Source of the DNA: Corallococcus carmarthensis
Lineage (GTDB): Bacteria; Myxococcota; Myxococcia; Myxococcales; Myxococcaceae
Assembly (NCBI RefSeq): GCF_003611695.1
Contig: NZ_RAWE01000071.1
Location: 1-41,265 of the forward strand
Length of the DNA stretch: 41,265 nucleotides
Reading direction: 5' to 3'
Both the position numbers and the translations under genes were made by a program. Below are positions 19,485-26,873 of the stretch, in pieces. Every line of letters begins with the position of its first letter. The stretch's first letter is position 1. The notes under the pieces were generated by a model that saw nothing but the letters and a program-made list of their open reading frames with translations, had not been told where the DNA came from and searched no databases.

Positions 19485-20549
19485 GTGCCATCCGCATCGA
19501 ACGCGCACCGGCTGGGGGACATCGCCACCCATGTCCGGGGTGAGCTCCTCGGCGACCCCGGACTGCTCGTCCATGGCCTGAACGGCCTGGAGGAGGCAGC
19601 ACCGGGGGAGGTGTCGTTCTACGGCAACCCCCGCTACCGCAAGCAGTTCGAGGCCACCCGCGCCTCGGCGGTGCTGGTGGGGAGGGATGCCCCCGCTCGC
19701 GACGGCGTGGCCCTGGTGCGGGTGCCCAACCCGCACCTGGCCTACGCGAAGCTCCTCGCCCTGTTCCATCCGGCCACGCGGCCCCCCGCGGGCATCCACC
19801 CGGCCGCCCACGTCCACCCGGAGGCCACGGTGCACCCGGAGGCCACGGTGAAGGCCGGCGCGGTGGTGGAGAAGGGCGCCCACGTTGGCGCCCGCACGGT
19901 GCTGCACCCCGGCGCCTACGTGGGTGAAAGCGCGCGCGTCGGTGATGACTGCGTGCTCTACCCGCACGCCACGGTGCGTGAAGCGTGCGTGGTGGGCTCG
20001 CGCGTCATCCTCCACGCCTCATCGGTGGTGGGCGCGGACGGGTTCGGCTTCGCCTTCGACGCGGAGGGCGACGACGGCCCCCGGCACTTCAAGATTCCCC
20101 AGGTGGGCATCGTCCGCATCGAGGACGACGTGGAAGTGGGCGCCTGCACCTGCATCGACCGCGCGACGGTGGGTGAAACGGTGGTGGGCCAGGGAACGAA
20201 GCTCGACAACCTGGTGCAAATCGCCCACAACGTGCGCGTGGGGCCGCTGGCGCTCATCTGCGCGCAGGCGGGCGTGTCGGGTTCGGCGGAGGTGGGCACC
20301 GGCGTGGTGCTCGCGGGGCAGGTGGGCGTGGTGGGGCACATCCGCGTGGGTGACCTGGCCAAGGTGGGCGCGCAGTCCGGCGTCGCCCATGACGTTCCAG
20401 ACGGACAGGTCGTCAGCGGCAGCCCCGCCATCCCCCACAAGGAATGGCTGCGCGCCAGCGCCGCGTCGGGGCAGCTGGCGGACCTGCTCAAGGAAGTGCG
20501 TGCCCTTCGCAAGAGGGTGGAGCTGTTGGAGAAGGAGAAGGGCGGATGA
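19485..20549 (+). CDS. lpxD: UDP-3-O-acylglucosamine N-acyltransferase LpxD
   Basis: 354 residues from GTG 19485, 16 bases after the upstream stop. The N-terminal uridine-binding domain (about 1-100; [19 protein letters not shown]) precedes a left-handed beta-helix of hexapeptide repeats (about 105-315) and a C-terminal helix ([20 protein letters not shown]). The catalytic-base His is in [12 protein letters not shown]. LpxD adds the second, N-linked acyl chain in lipid A synthesis. The helix includes an exact tandem duplication of the codons for HPEATV (19815-19850). The stop codon overlaps the fabZ start. Confidence 0.96.
   Translation: MPSASNAHRLGDIATHVRGELLGDPGLLVHGLNGLEEAAPGEVSFYGNPRYRKQFEATRASAVLVGRDAPARDGVALVRVPNPHLAYAKLLALFHPATRPPAGIHPAAHVHPEATVHPEATVKAGAVVEKGAHVGARTVLHPGAYVGESARVGDDCVLYPHATVREACVVGSRVILHASSVVGADGFGFAFDAEGDDGPRHFKIPQVGIVRIEDDVEVGACTCIDRATVGETVVGQGTKLDNLVQIAHNVRVGPLALICAQAGVSGSAEVGTGVVLAGQVGVVGHIRVGDLAKVGAQSGVAHDVPDGQVVSGSPAIPHKEWLRASAASGQLADLLKEVRALRKRVELLEKEKGG
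19815..19850 (+). repeat. Perfect 18-base tandem duplication within lpxD
   Basis: CACCCGGAGGCCACGGTG occurs at 19815-19832 and again at 19833-19850 without a mismatch. Each copy encodes one HPEATV hexapeptide of the beta-helix. Identity down to third codon positions suggests a recent duplication. Confidence 0.95.
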
Positions 20550-21016
20550 TGGACATTGGCGAGATCCAGGCGCTGCTGCCGCACCGCTACCCGTTCCTCC
20601 TGGTGGACCGGGTGGTGGAAATCGTGCCGGGCCAGAAGCTCACGGCCTACAAGAACGTCACCATCAACGAGCCCTTCTTCAACGGCCACTTCCCGGGGCA
20701 TCCGGTGATGCCGGGCGTGCTCATCCTGGAGGCGCTTGCCCAGGCCACGGCCATCCTTGCGTATAAGACGGAAGCCATGGACCCGACGCGGCTCGTCACG
20801 TACCTGATGGGCGTGGACAACGCGCGCTTCCGCAAGCCGGTGGTGCCCGGGGACAGGCTTCAGCTGGACATCGAAGTCATCCGCCACAAGGGCGCCATCT
20901 GGAAGACGAAGGGCCTGGCGTCGGTGGATGGCACCAAGGTGGCGGAAGGGGAGTTCCTCGCCACCGTGGTGGACAAGAACAAGGCCGCCAAGGGCGACGA
21001 GAGCGCGGCGCCGTAG
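20546..21016 (+). CDS. fabZ: (3R)-hydroxyacyl-ACP dehydratase FabZ
   Basis: 156 residues. ATG 20546 overlaps the lpxD TGA (ATGA) and has GAAGGAGAAGG just upstream; ATG 20549 is directly adjacent. The N terminus [20 protein letters not shown] and the catalytic stretch [22 protein letters not shown] (active-site His and Glu) identify FabZ. It dehydrates 3-hydroxyacyl-ACP, competing with LpxA and LpxD for the same substrate pool, so coupling in one operon is sensible. The C-terminal 20 residues are charged and Ala/Lys-rich, slightly longer than E. coli FabZ. Confidence 0.96.
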   Translation: MMDIGEIQALLPHRYPFLLVDRVVEIVPGQKLTAYKNVTINEPFFNGHFPGHPVMPGVLILEALAQATAILAYKTEAMDPTRLVTYLMGVDNARFRKPVVPGDRLQLDIEVIRHKGAIWKTKGLASVDGTKVAEGEFLATVVDKNKAAKGDESAAP

Positions 21017-21050
21017 GGCGCGTCACACGCGCTGCTGAGGAGAGAAGGAC

Positions 21051-21827
21051 ATGGCGCAGGTTCATCCCACCGCGGTCGTCCATCCGGGAGCCCGGCTCCA
21101 CGACACCGTGGAGGTGGGGCCGTTCTCGGTCATCGGGCCCCAGGTCGTCATCGGCGCGGGCACCCGCATCGGGCCGCACGTCGTCATCGAGGGCCGCACC
21201 ACGCTCGGGGAGCGCAACCACCTCTTCCAGTTCTGTTCGGTGGGCGCGGCGCCCCAGGACTTGAAGTACGCGGGCGAGGACACGGAGCTCGTCATTGGTG
21301 ACGAGAACCAGATCCGCGAGTTCGTCACGGTGAACCTGGGCACGGTGGCCGGCGGCGGCGCCACGCGCCTGGGCCACCGCAACCTGCTGCTCGCCAACAG
21401 CCACATCGCGCACGACTGCATCGTGGGCAATGAAGTGCTCCTCGCCAACGGGGCCGCGCTCGCGGGCCACGTGACGGTGGAGGACGCGGTGAAGATTTCG
21501 GGCCTCGTCGCGGTGCACCAGTTCACCCGGCTGGGGCGCTACGCGTTCATCTCCGGCGGCTCCATGGTCACCATGGACGTGCCCCCCTACTGCACCGTGC
21601 AGGGGGACCGGGCCACGCTGGTGGGCCTGAACACCGTGGGCCTGGAGCGCGGCGGCTTCACCGAGGAGCAGATTGGCCGTGTGAAGGAGGCCTACCGCAT
21701 CCTCTTCCGCTCCAAGCTGGGCTTGCAGGAGGCGCTCGCGCAGCTTCGCGGGGAGCTCTCCGGCCACCCGGAAGTGGAGCACCTGGTGCGGTTCGTGGAG
21801 ACGAGCAAGCGCGGCGTCACGCGCTAG
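21051..21827 (+). CDS. lpxA: UDP-N-acetylglucosamine O-acyltransferase LpxA
   Basis: 258 residues, normal for the family. ATG 21051 has a strong GAGGAGAGAAGG site. The N-terminal two-thirds are hexapeptide repeats of a left-handed beta-helix. The catalytic His is in NSHIAHDCIVGN, with further family landmarks VAVHQFTRLGRYAF and DVPPYCTVQGDRA, then a helical C terminus (GLERGGFTEEQIGRVKEAYR). LpxA performs the first acylation of UDP-GlcNAc from 3-hydroxyacyl-ACP in lipid A synthesis. The LpxC step that follows is not encoded in this window. Confidence 0.97.
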   Translation: MAQVHPTAVVHPGARLHDTVEVGPFSVIGPQVVIGAGTRIGPHVVIEGRTTLGERNHLFQFCSVGAAPQDLKYAGEDTELVIGDENQIREFVTVNLGTVAGGGATRLGHRNLLLANSHIAHDCIVGNEVLLANGAALAGHVTVEDAVKISGLVAVHQFTRLGRYAFISGGSMVTMDVPPYCTVQGDRATLVGLNTVGLERGGFTEEQIGRVKEAYRILFRSKLGLQEALAQLRGELSGHPEVEHLVRFVETSKRGVTR

Positions 21828-21872
21828 GCCCGTTCGCGCGGAAGAAGCCGCAGGAGAAACGGAGCGGAGCGG

Positions 21873-22676
21873 GTGGATCGCATCGGGCTCATCGCCGGGA
21901 ACGGCCAGCTTCCCTTCCTCTTCGCGCGGGCCGCCCGTGCGCGTGGCCTGGAGGTGGTGGTGGCCGCGCACCGGGGAGAGACGGACCCGGCGCTGGAGCA
22001 GGAGGTCGGCCACTTCGCCTGGGTGCGCGTGGGGCAGGTGGGCCGCATCCAGAAGGTGTTCCTCCAGGCGGGCGTCACCCGGGCGGCCATGGCGGGCGGC
22101 ATCGGCCGCGTGCGCGCGCTCAAGGAGGCCCGGCCAGACCTGGGCGCGGTGCGCATCATCTCCCGCCTGCGCAGCTTCCGGGACGACGCGCTCTTGCGCG
22201 CGGTGGCCGCGGACTTCGAGTCCCGCGGCATCACCATCATCGCGCCCACGGACTTCCTGGGCGAGGTGCTCTGCCCCGAAGGGCACCTGGCCGGCCCCGC
22301 GCTGAAGCCCGCGCAGGAGAAGGACGTGGCCCTGGGCCGCGAGGTGGCGGTGCTCCTGGGGCAGGCGGACGTGGGCCAGACGGTGGTGGTGCGCGACGGC
22401 CACGTGCTCGCCCTGGAGGCCGTGGAGGGCACCGACGAGACCATCCGCCGGGGCGCGAAGCTGGGCGGCCCGGGCGCCGTGGTGGTGAAGCGCTGCAAGC
22501 CGGAGCAGGACCTGCGCTTTGATTTGCCCGCCGTGGGCCCGCGCACGCTGGAGGTCATGGCGGAGGTGGGCGCCCGGGTGCTGGCGCTGGAGGTAGGGCG
22601 CACGGTGCTGTTGGACGCACCTGCCCTCTTCGCGGGGGCCACCGCGCGCGGCATCACCCTGGTGGGCGTGCGGTAG
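21873..22676 (+). CDS. lpxI: UDP-2,3-diacylglucosamine pyrophosphatase LpxI
   Basis: 267 residues from GTG 21873, preceded by GGAGAAACGGAG. The N terminus MDRIGLIAGNGQLPFLFARAA and the C-terminal domain motifs VVRDGHVLALEAVEGTDETIRRG and RFDLPAVGPRTLEVM are characteristic of the LpxI (DUF1009) family first defined in Caulobacter. LpxI cleaves UDP-2,3-diacylglucosamine to lipid X, the same step carried out by the unrelated LpxH in E. coli. Position after lpxA is the usual one. The next lipid A gene, lpxB, lies 3 kb away on the opposite strand. Confidence 0.95.
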   Translation: MDRIGLIAGNGQLPFLFARAARARGLEVVVAAHRGETDPALEQEVGHFAWVRVGQVGRIQKVFLQAGVTRAAMAGGIGRVRALKEARPDLGAVRIISRLRSFRDDALLRAVAADFESRGITIIAPTDFLGEVLCPEGHLAGPALKPAQEKDVALGREVAVLLGQADVGQTVVVRDGHVLALEAVEGTDETIRRGAKLGGPGAVVVKRCKPEQDLRFDLPAVGPRTLEVMAEVGARVLALEVGRTVLLDAPALFAGATARGITLVGVR

Positions 22677-22747
22677 GCTCGGGAATCCGTTTCCCCGGGA
22701 TGGGGTTGCCTCTCCACCTCTTCCCGCGACGCCGAGGCCGACGCCGC

Positions 22748-23770
22748 ATGTCCGTTCGACTCCTACCTCTCGTGGTCCTGCTGGGCCTGCCGCTTCCCGC
22801 CTTCGCGGAGGCCATCCGGGTCTCGCTGGAGGGCCGCGCGGCCCTGGGTGAGGGTGTGCCCACGCTGGTCATCCACATCGACGAGCCCATCTCCGGCTTC
22901 GAGGTGAAGCTCAAGCGCAGCGACGGCAAGACGGTGGAGCTCAAGGGGGGCGGCAAGCCGGGCATCACCCGCCGCGTCGCCCTGGAGCAGCCAGAAGGGA
23001 AGTTCCACTACGAGGGCGAGCTGACGGTGCAGTTCCCGGACGCGGAGCCGGGCGCCATGCCGCTCGCCTTCGACACGGAGCTGTACGGCCCGCTGAAGAT
23101 GGAGGTGCGCCGCGAGGACGTGGACGTGCCCGGCCGCAAGCTGCGCTTCACGCTGTCCCGCGCGGCCGCGAAGACGGAAGTCACCGTGTTGATGGACACC
23201 GGCAAGACGGCCTTCGCGGGCGACGTGGACTTCAAGGGCGCGCCCGCGGGCACGCCCCTGGAGGTGAAGTGGATGCCGGCGGAGGGCAAGGTGATGCGCA
23301 TCCGCCTGCGCGCCTACGACACCTCCGACTTCTACACCGGCGTGGACCTCTACCCGTGGCAGGTGGACATCCCGCATGAGGAAGTGACCTTCGCGTCCGG
23401 CCGCTCGGATGTTCCCCCGGCGGAGAAGGGCAAGCTGGACGCCAGCTACAAGGGCATCACGGACGCGCTGAACAAGTATGGGCGCTGGGCGTCGCTGCGC
23501 CTGTACGTGCTCGGGCACACCGACACGGTGGGCAGCACGGACGACAACCGCGAGCTGTCGCTCAAGCGGGCGAAGAGCATCGCGTCCTACTTCCGCCAGC
23601 GCGGCTTGAAGGTGCCAGTGTTCTACGAGGGCTTTGGTGAGCAGTCCCCGGCGGTGCCCACGCCGGACGAGACGGCGGAGGCGGGGAACCGTCGCGCCGA
23701 ATACATCATCGCGGTGGAGGACCCGTCCTTGACGAACGCGCCCTTCACCCCTCGCTGGCGCAAGCCTTGA
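22748..23770 (+). CDS. OmpA-family domain protein, secreted
   Basis: 340 residues from ATG 22748; an upstream in-frame ATG at 22700 would put an Arg-rich 16-residue stretch in front of an otherwise clean signal peptide (LLPLVVLLGLPLPAFA). The middle region (about 25-205) is beta-rich with no family I recognise. The C-terminal 120 residues are an OmpA-like peptidoglycan-binding domain: VTFASGRSDVPP, VLGHTDTVGS, NRELSLKRAKSIASYF, YEGFGEQSPAV and GNRRAEYII. Such domains anchor envelope proteins to peptidoglycan. The next gene starts in its stop codon if TTG 23767 is used. Confidence 0.85.
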   Translation: MSVRLLPLVVLLGLPLPAFAEAIRVSLEGRAALGEGVPTLVIHIDEPISGFEVKLKRSDGKTVELKGGGKPGITRRVALEQPEGKFHYEGELTVQFPDAEPGAMPLAFDTELYGPLKMEVRREDVDVPGRKLRFTLSRAAAKTEVTVLMDTGKTAFAGDVDFKGAPAGTPLEVKWMPAEGKVMRIRLRAYDTSDFYTGVDLYPWQVDIPHEEVTFASGRSDVPPAEKGKLDASYKGITDALNKYGRWASLRLYVLGHTDTVGSTDDNRELSLKRAKSIASYFRQRGLKVPVFYEGFGEQSPAVPTPDETAEAGNRRAEYIIAVEDPSLTNAPFTPRWRKP

Positions 23771-23778
23771 GGTGTCAC

Positions 23779-24249
23779 ATGGTGGAATTTCCCCGCATCC
23801 GTTGGGCGCTCGCCGTGGCGGGCCTGGGCTTCATGGGGACGATGGGCTGCGTGCGCACCGTGCCGTATGCGCAGCGCATGGAGGCCGAGGACGAGAAGTG
23901 CACGCTCCTCCAGGCGCTGATGCGCCAGCCCGCGCCCGCGCAGGCCATCCAGAATTTCGTGGCGGAGGGCAAGGAGGAGAAGGCCCCCGTGGTCGTCTAC
24001 GTGCGCCGGCCGGAGGACGCCACGCTGGAGCGCTTCTTCACCGGCGAGCCCCGGTGCGCGGACGACTCGTTCAAGGTCGTGCAGGAGAACGTGGTGGACG
24101 CGGTGGTGGTGTACCTGCAGGAGGTCCAGGGCGGCTACGCGTACGACGCGCAGCGCTCCAGCCCGGAGCACCTCACCATGGACGGCCGTCCTCAGGGCAC
24201 CGTGCGCAAGGACGGCACCGTGTGGGTTGCGGGCGCGGACGCTATTTGA
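23779..24249 (+). CDS. Small probable lipoprotein of unknown function
   Basis: 156 residues from ATG 23779; an in-frame TTG at 23767 overlapping the upstream stop is an alternative. The N terminus (FPRIRWALAVAGLGFMGTMGC) is a basic-hydrophobic export signal ending in a Cys with Gly at -1, compatible with but not a perfect lipobox. The mature part has no family I recognise: a charged helix (QRMEAEDEKCTLLQAL), a strand-like VVVYVRRPEDATLERFF, then a short beta-rich end. Its 3' end overlaps the converging marC gene by 8 bases. Confidence 0.7.
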   Translation: MVEFPRIRWALAVAGLGFMGTMGCVRTVPYAQRMEAEDEKCTLLQALMRQPAPAQAIQNFVAEGKEEKAPVVVYVRRPEDATLERFFTGEPRCADDSFKVVQENVVDAVVVYLQEVQGGYAYDAQRSSPEHLTMDGRPQGTVRKDGTVWVAGADAI

Positions 24250-24877
24250 GCAGGTCCTTCGCCCCGTCCGCGATGAACTGCACCGCGATGGCGGCCAGGA
24301 TGAGGCCGGACACGCGCTCCAGGATGGCGACGCCGGACTGACGCAGCACCCGCTGCACCAGGCTGGACGCGTTGAGGATGAAGTAGGTCGCGGTGAAGGT
24401 CAGCACCACCGCGGCCACCACCGGCAGCGCGGAGACGAAGGACGTCCCGGAGCGCGCCATCAGCACCATGGCGGTCGCGATGGCGCCCGGCCCCGCGAGC
24501 AGCGGAATGGCCAGCGGGACGATGGCCACGTCATCCTTCACCACGCCTTCTTCCTCTTCCGTGGGGCTGGTGCGCGTGGAGGACGGGCGGGCTCGCAGCA
24601 TGTCCAGGGAGGTGATCAGCAGCAGGATGCCGCCCGCCACGCGGAAGGCACCCAGCGACACCGCGAACACCTGGAAGATGACCCGGCCGAAGACGGCGAA
24701 GAACAGCATCATCCCGCACGCCACCAGACAGGCGCGCAGGGCGGTGCTGCGGATCTGCTGCTTGGTGTCCCCCGCCGTCATCGCCAGGAACAGCGGCACG
24801 ACGCCAATCGGGTCCACCACGAAGAAGATGGCGGACAGCGACACGAGGAAGGTGGACACCACGGCGGACATCGTCAT
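24242..24877 (-). CDS. MarC family integral membrane protein
   Basis: 211 residues from the ATG at 24877 (an in-frame second ATG at 24871); a longer reading from 24907 would overlap the upstream gene. Six hydrophobic segments typical of MarC/YchE: FLVSLSAIFFVVDPIGVVPLFLA at the start, ACLVACGMMLFFAVFGRVIF, FRVAGGILLLITSLDML, PLAIPLLAGPGAIATAMVL, VAAVVLTFTATYFILNAS, and a final VSGLILAAIAVQFI. MarC was originally linked to multiple antibiotic resistance, a role not upheld for E. coli MarC; the transported substrate is unknown. It starts 5 bases after the GT2 gene's stop, so the pair is probably cotranscribed. Confidence 0.9.
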   Translation of the reverse strand: MTMSAVVSTFLVSLSAIFFVVDPIGVVPLFLAMTAGDTKQQIRSTALRACLVACGMMLFFAVFGRVIFQVFAVSLGAFRVAGGILLLITSLDMLRARPSSTRTSPTEEEEGVVKDDVAIVPLAIPLLAGPGAIATAMVLMARSGTSFVSALPVVAAVVLTFTATYFILNASSLVQRVLRQSGVAILERVSGLILAAIAVQFIADGAKDLLK

Positions 24878-24882
24878 GGCGG

Positions 24883-25587
24883 CTAGACCGTGAAGCGCAG
24901 CTTCCACACCATGCCCAGCGCTTCGACGAAGATCTTCTTGTTCATCTTCGAGTGCCCCACGCGCCGGTCCTCGAACACGATGGGGACCTCGCGCACGGTG
25001 AAGCCCTTGCGCAGGGTGCGGTAGGTCAATTCAATCTGGAACGCGTACCCGGTGCTGCGCACCTCATCCAGGTTGATGCTCTCCAGCACGCGGCGGTTGA
25101 AGCACTTGAAGCCGCCGGTGAGGTCGCGCACGTCCACGCCCAGGATGCTGCGTGCGTAGAGCGAACCGCCCCGGCTGATGATCTTCCGGCCCACGCCCCA
25201 GTTCACCGTGCCGCCGCCTGCGACGTAGCGCGAGCCCAGCACCAGGTCCGCGCCGCCTTCGGCCGCGTCCAGGAAGGTGGGCAGGTAGCGCGGGTCGTGG
25301 CTGAAGTCCGCGTCCATCTCCAGGATGAACGTGTAGCCCTCGGCCAGGGCCCAGCGGAAGGCGGCCAGGTACGCGCGGCCCAGGCCCTCCTTCTTCTCGC
25401 GGTGGAGCACGCGCACGCGCGGGTTCTTCGCGGCCAGCTCGTCCGCGAGCTGTCCCGTCCCGTCGGGCGAGTTGTCGTCGACGACGAGGATGTCCACACG
25501 GGGGTCCGCCGCCAGCACCGCCTGGGTGATGGGGCCGATGTTGTCCCGCTCGTTGTAGGTGGGGATGCAGACAAGCGCACGGTTCAT
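24883..25587 (-). CDS. GT2 glycosyltransferase, polyprenyl-phosphate mannosyltransferase (Dpm1) type
   Basis: 234 residues from the ATG at 25587; an in-frame ATG at 25608 adds MGYVRRV. The N terminus LVCIPTYNERDNIGPIT, the nucleotide-binding VVDDNSPDGT, the DxD-like EMDADFSHDP, and LGSRYVAGGG are family motifs, with a QIELTYRTLRKGF ... VPIVFEDRRVGHSKM C-terminal signature of Dpm1-like enzymes. No C-terminal membrane segments follow, so it is the short soluble form. By family it transfers a sugar, usually mannose, from a nucleotide donor to a polyprenyl phosphate. The acceptor here is inferred. It lies 71 bases downstream of lpxB. Confidence 0.9.
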   Translation of the reverse strand: MNRALVCIPTYNERDNIGPITQAVLAADPRVDILVVDDNSPDGTGQLADELAAKNPRVRVLHREKKEGLGRAYLAAFRWALAEGYTFILEMDADFSHDPRYLPTFLDAAEGGADLVLGSRYVAGGGTVNWGVGRKIISRGGSLYARSILGVDVRDLTGGFKCFNRRVLESINLDEVRSTGYAFQIELTYRTLRKGFTVREVPIVFEDRRVGHSKMNKKIFVEALGMVWKLRFTV

Positions 25588-25658
25588 GACCCGGCGGACA
25601 TACCCCAAACCCGGCGCTGGAACAGCAGAACCCGCGCCAACCCGGTCGGTTCTCCGCC

Positions 25659-26819
25659 TCAGGCGACAGCGGGCGGGGGCAACAGCTCCAGCACCGTCTG
25701 GGCCGCGCGGTGGGCGGCTCCCACCTCGCCCAGGCGCCCGCGCACCTCCGCCAGGCCCTGGACCATGGCGTCGCGAGGCTCACCCGGCAGCCACACGCGC
25801 CGCACCTCGGCGGCGATGTTCTCCGGCGTCATGTCCCCCTGGAGCAGCTCCGGCACCACGCGCCGGCCGGCCAACAGGTTGATGAGCGACACGAAGGCCA
25901 CCTTCAACATCATCCGGCCCACCCAGTACGTCACCAGCGACACGCGGTAGACGACGACCAGGGGCCGCTCCATCAGCCCCGCCTCCAGCACCGCCGTGCC
26001 AGAGGCCACCACCGCGGCGTCGCTCGCGCCCACGACCTCCGGGGCGCGCCCGTCCACCAGCACCGGCGTCACGCCGCTGCCCTCGAAGCGGGAGGTGATC
26101 TCCTCCTTCGCGATGGTGGGCGCCACCGGCACCACGACCTGGAGCCCCGGCCGCTCGGAGGCCAGCTGCTTCGCGGCTCCGACGAGCGTGGGCAGGATGC
26201 GGCGGATCTCACTCATCCGGCTGCCGGGCAGCAGCGCGAGCGTGGGAGCGTCCTCGGACAGGCCCAGGCGCTGCCGGAACTCGCGCGCGCTGGCGGACTT
26301 GGGCATCTGCTCCAGCACGGGACTGCCCACGTAGCGTGCGGGCACCCCGGCCTCCCGGTAGAAGTCCTCCTCGAAGGGCAGGATGCAGAGCATGCGGTCC
26401 ACCAGCCGCTGGATGGTGCGCACGCGGCCCCGGCGCCAGGCCCAGATCATCGGGGACACGTAGTAGGCCACCGGGATGCCCAGGGCCTTGAGCTTCTTGG
26501 CCAGCCGCAGGTTGAAGTCCGGGATGTCCACCAGGATGGCGCAGACCGGACGGCGTTCCTCGGCGGCCTGGGCCAGGTCCTTCATGATCCGCAGGATGCG
26601 CGGGATGCGGGGGAGCACCTCGGTGATGCCCATGACGGACACCTCGCGGGCGTCGTGGATGAGCTCCACCCCCCGGGCGGCCAGCCGGGCGCCGCCCATG
26701 CCGAAGAAGGTCAGGTCGGGCCGCAGGGCCTGGAGTGCGGCGACGAGCTCCGAGGCGTGGGTGTCACCGGAGGCCTCGCCGGCCACGACGAGGATGCGGG
26801 GGGAGGGTGGCTGCGTCAT
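25659..26819 (-). CDS. lpxB: Lipid A disaccharide synthase LpxB
   Basis: 386 residues from the ATG at 26819; another ATG at 26837 gives six more residues and neither has a clear ribosome binding site. The N terminus PRILVVAGEASGDTHASEL and the segments FFGMGGARLAARGVE, VLVDIPDFNLRLA-like, YYVSPMIWAWRRGR, LPFEEDFY and LLPGSRMSEIRRI are LpxB (GT19) hallmarks, with VVASGTAVLEAGLMERPLVV in the C-terminal domain. LpxB joins UDP-2,3-diacylglucosamine and lipid X into the tetraacyl disaccharide. It is separated from lpxI and runs divergently from the receiver-like/PATAN gene. Confidence 0.95.
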   Translation of the reverse strand: MTQPPSPRILVVAGEASGDTHASELVAALQALRPDLTFFGMGGARLAARGVELIHDAREVSVMGITEVLPRIPRILRIMKDLAQAAEERRPVCAILVDIPDFNLRLAKKLKALGIPVAYYVSPMIWAWRRGRVRTIQRLVDRMLCILPFEEDFYREAGVPARYVGSPVLEQMPKSASAREFRQRLGLSEDAPTLALLPGSRMSEIRRILPTLVGAAKQLASERPGLQVVVPVAPTIAKEEITSRFEGSGVTPVLVDGRAPEVVGASDAAVVASGTAVLEAGLMERPLVVVYRVSLVTYWVGRMMLKVAFVSLINLLAGRRVVPELLQGDMTPENIAAEVRRVWLPGEPRDAMVQGLAEVRGRLGEVGAAHRAAQTVLELLPPPAVA

Positions 26820-26867
26820 GGGAGGCAAGACCCTCATCGTAGCTGATGCGCGGGGGGAGGGAGGCTG

Positions 26868-26873
26868 TAGACT
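26868..26873 (+). promoter_or_regulatory. Possible -10 element ahead of the PATAN/J-domain gene
   Basis: TAGACT at 26868-26873 is the best -10-like hexamer in the short lpxB divergent gap. No good -35 is visible 16-18 bases upstream. If used, transcription starts near 26880, which would exclude the GTG at 26874 and favour the TTG at 26883. Confidence 0.25.
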
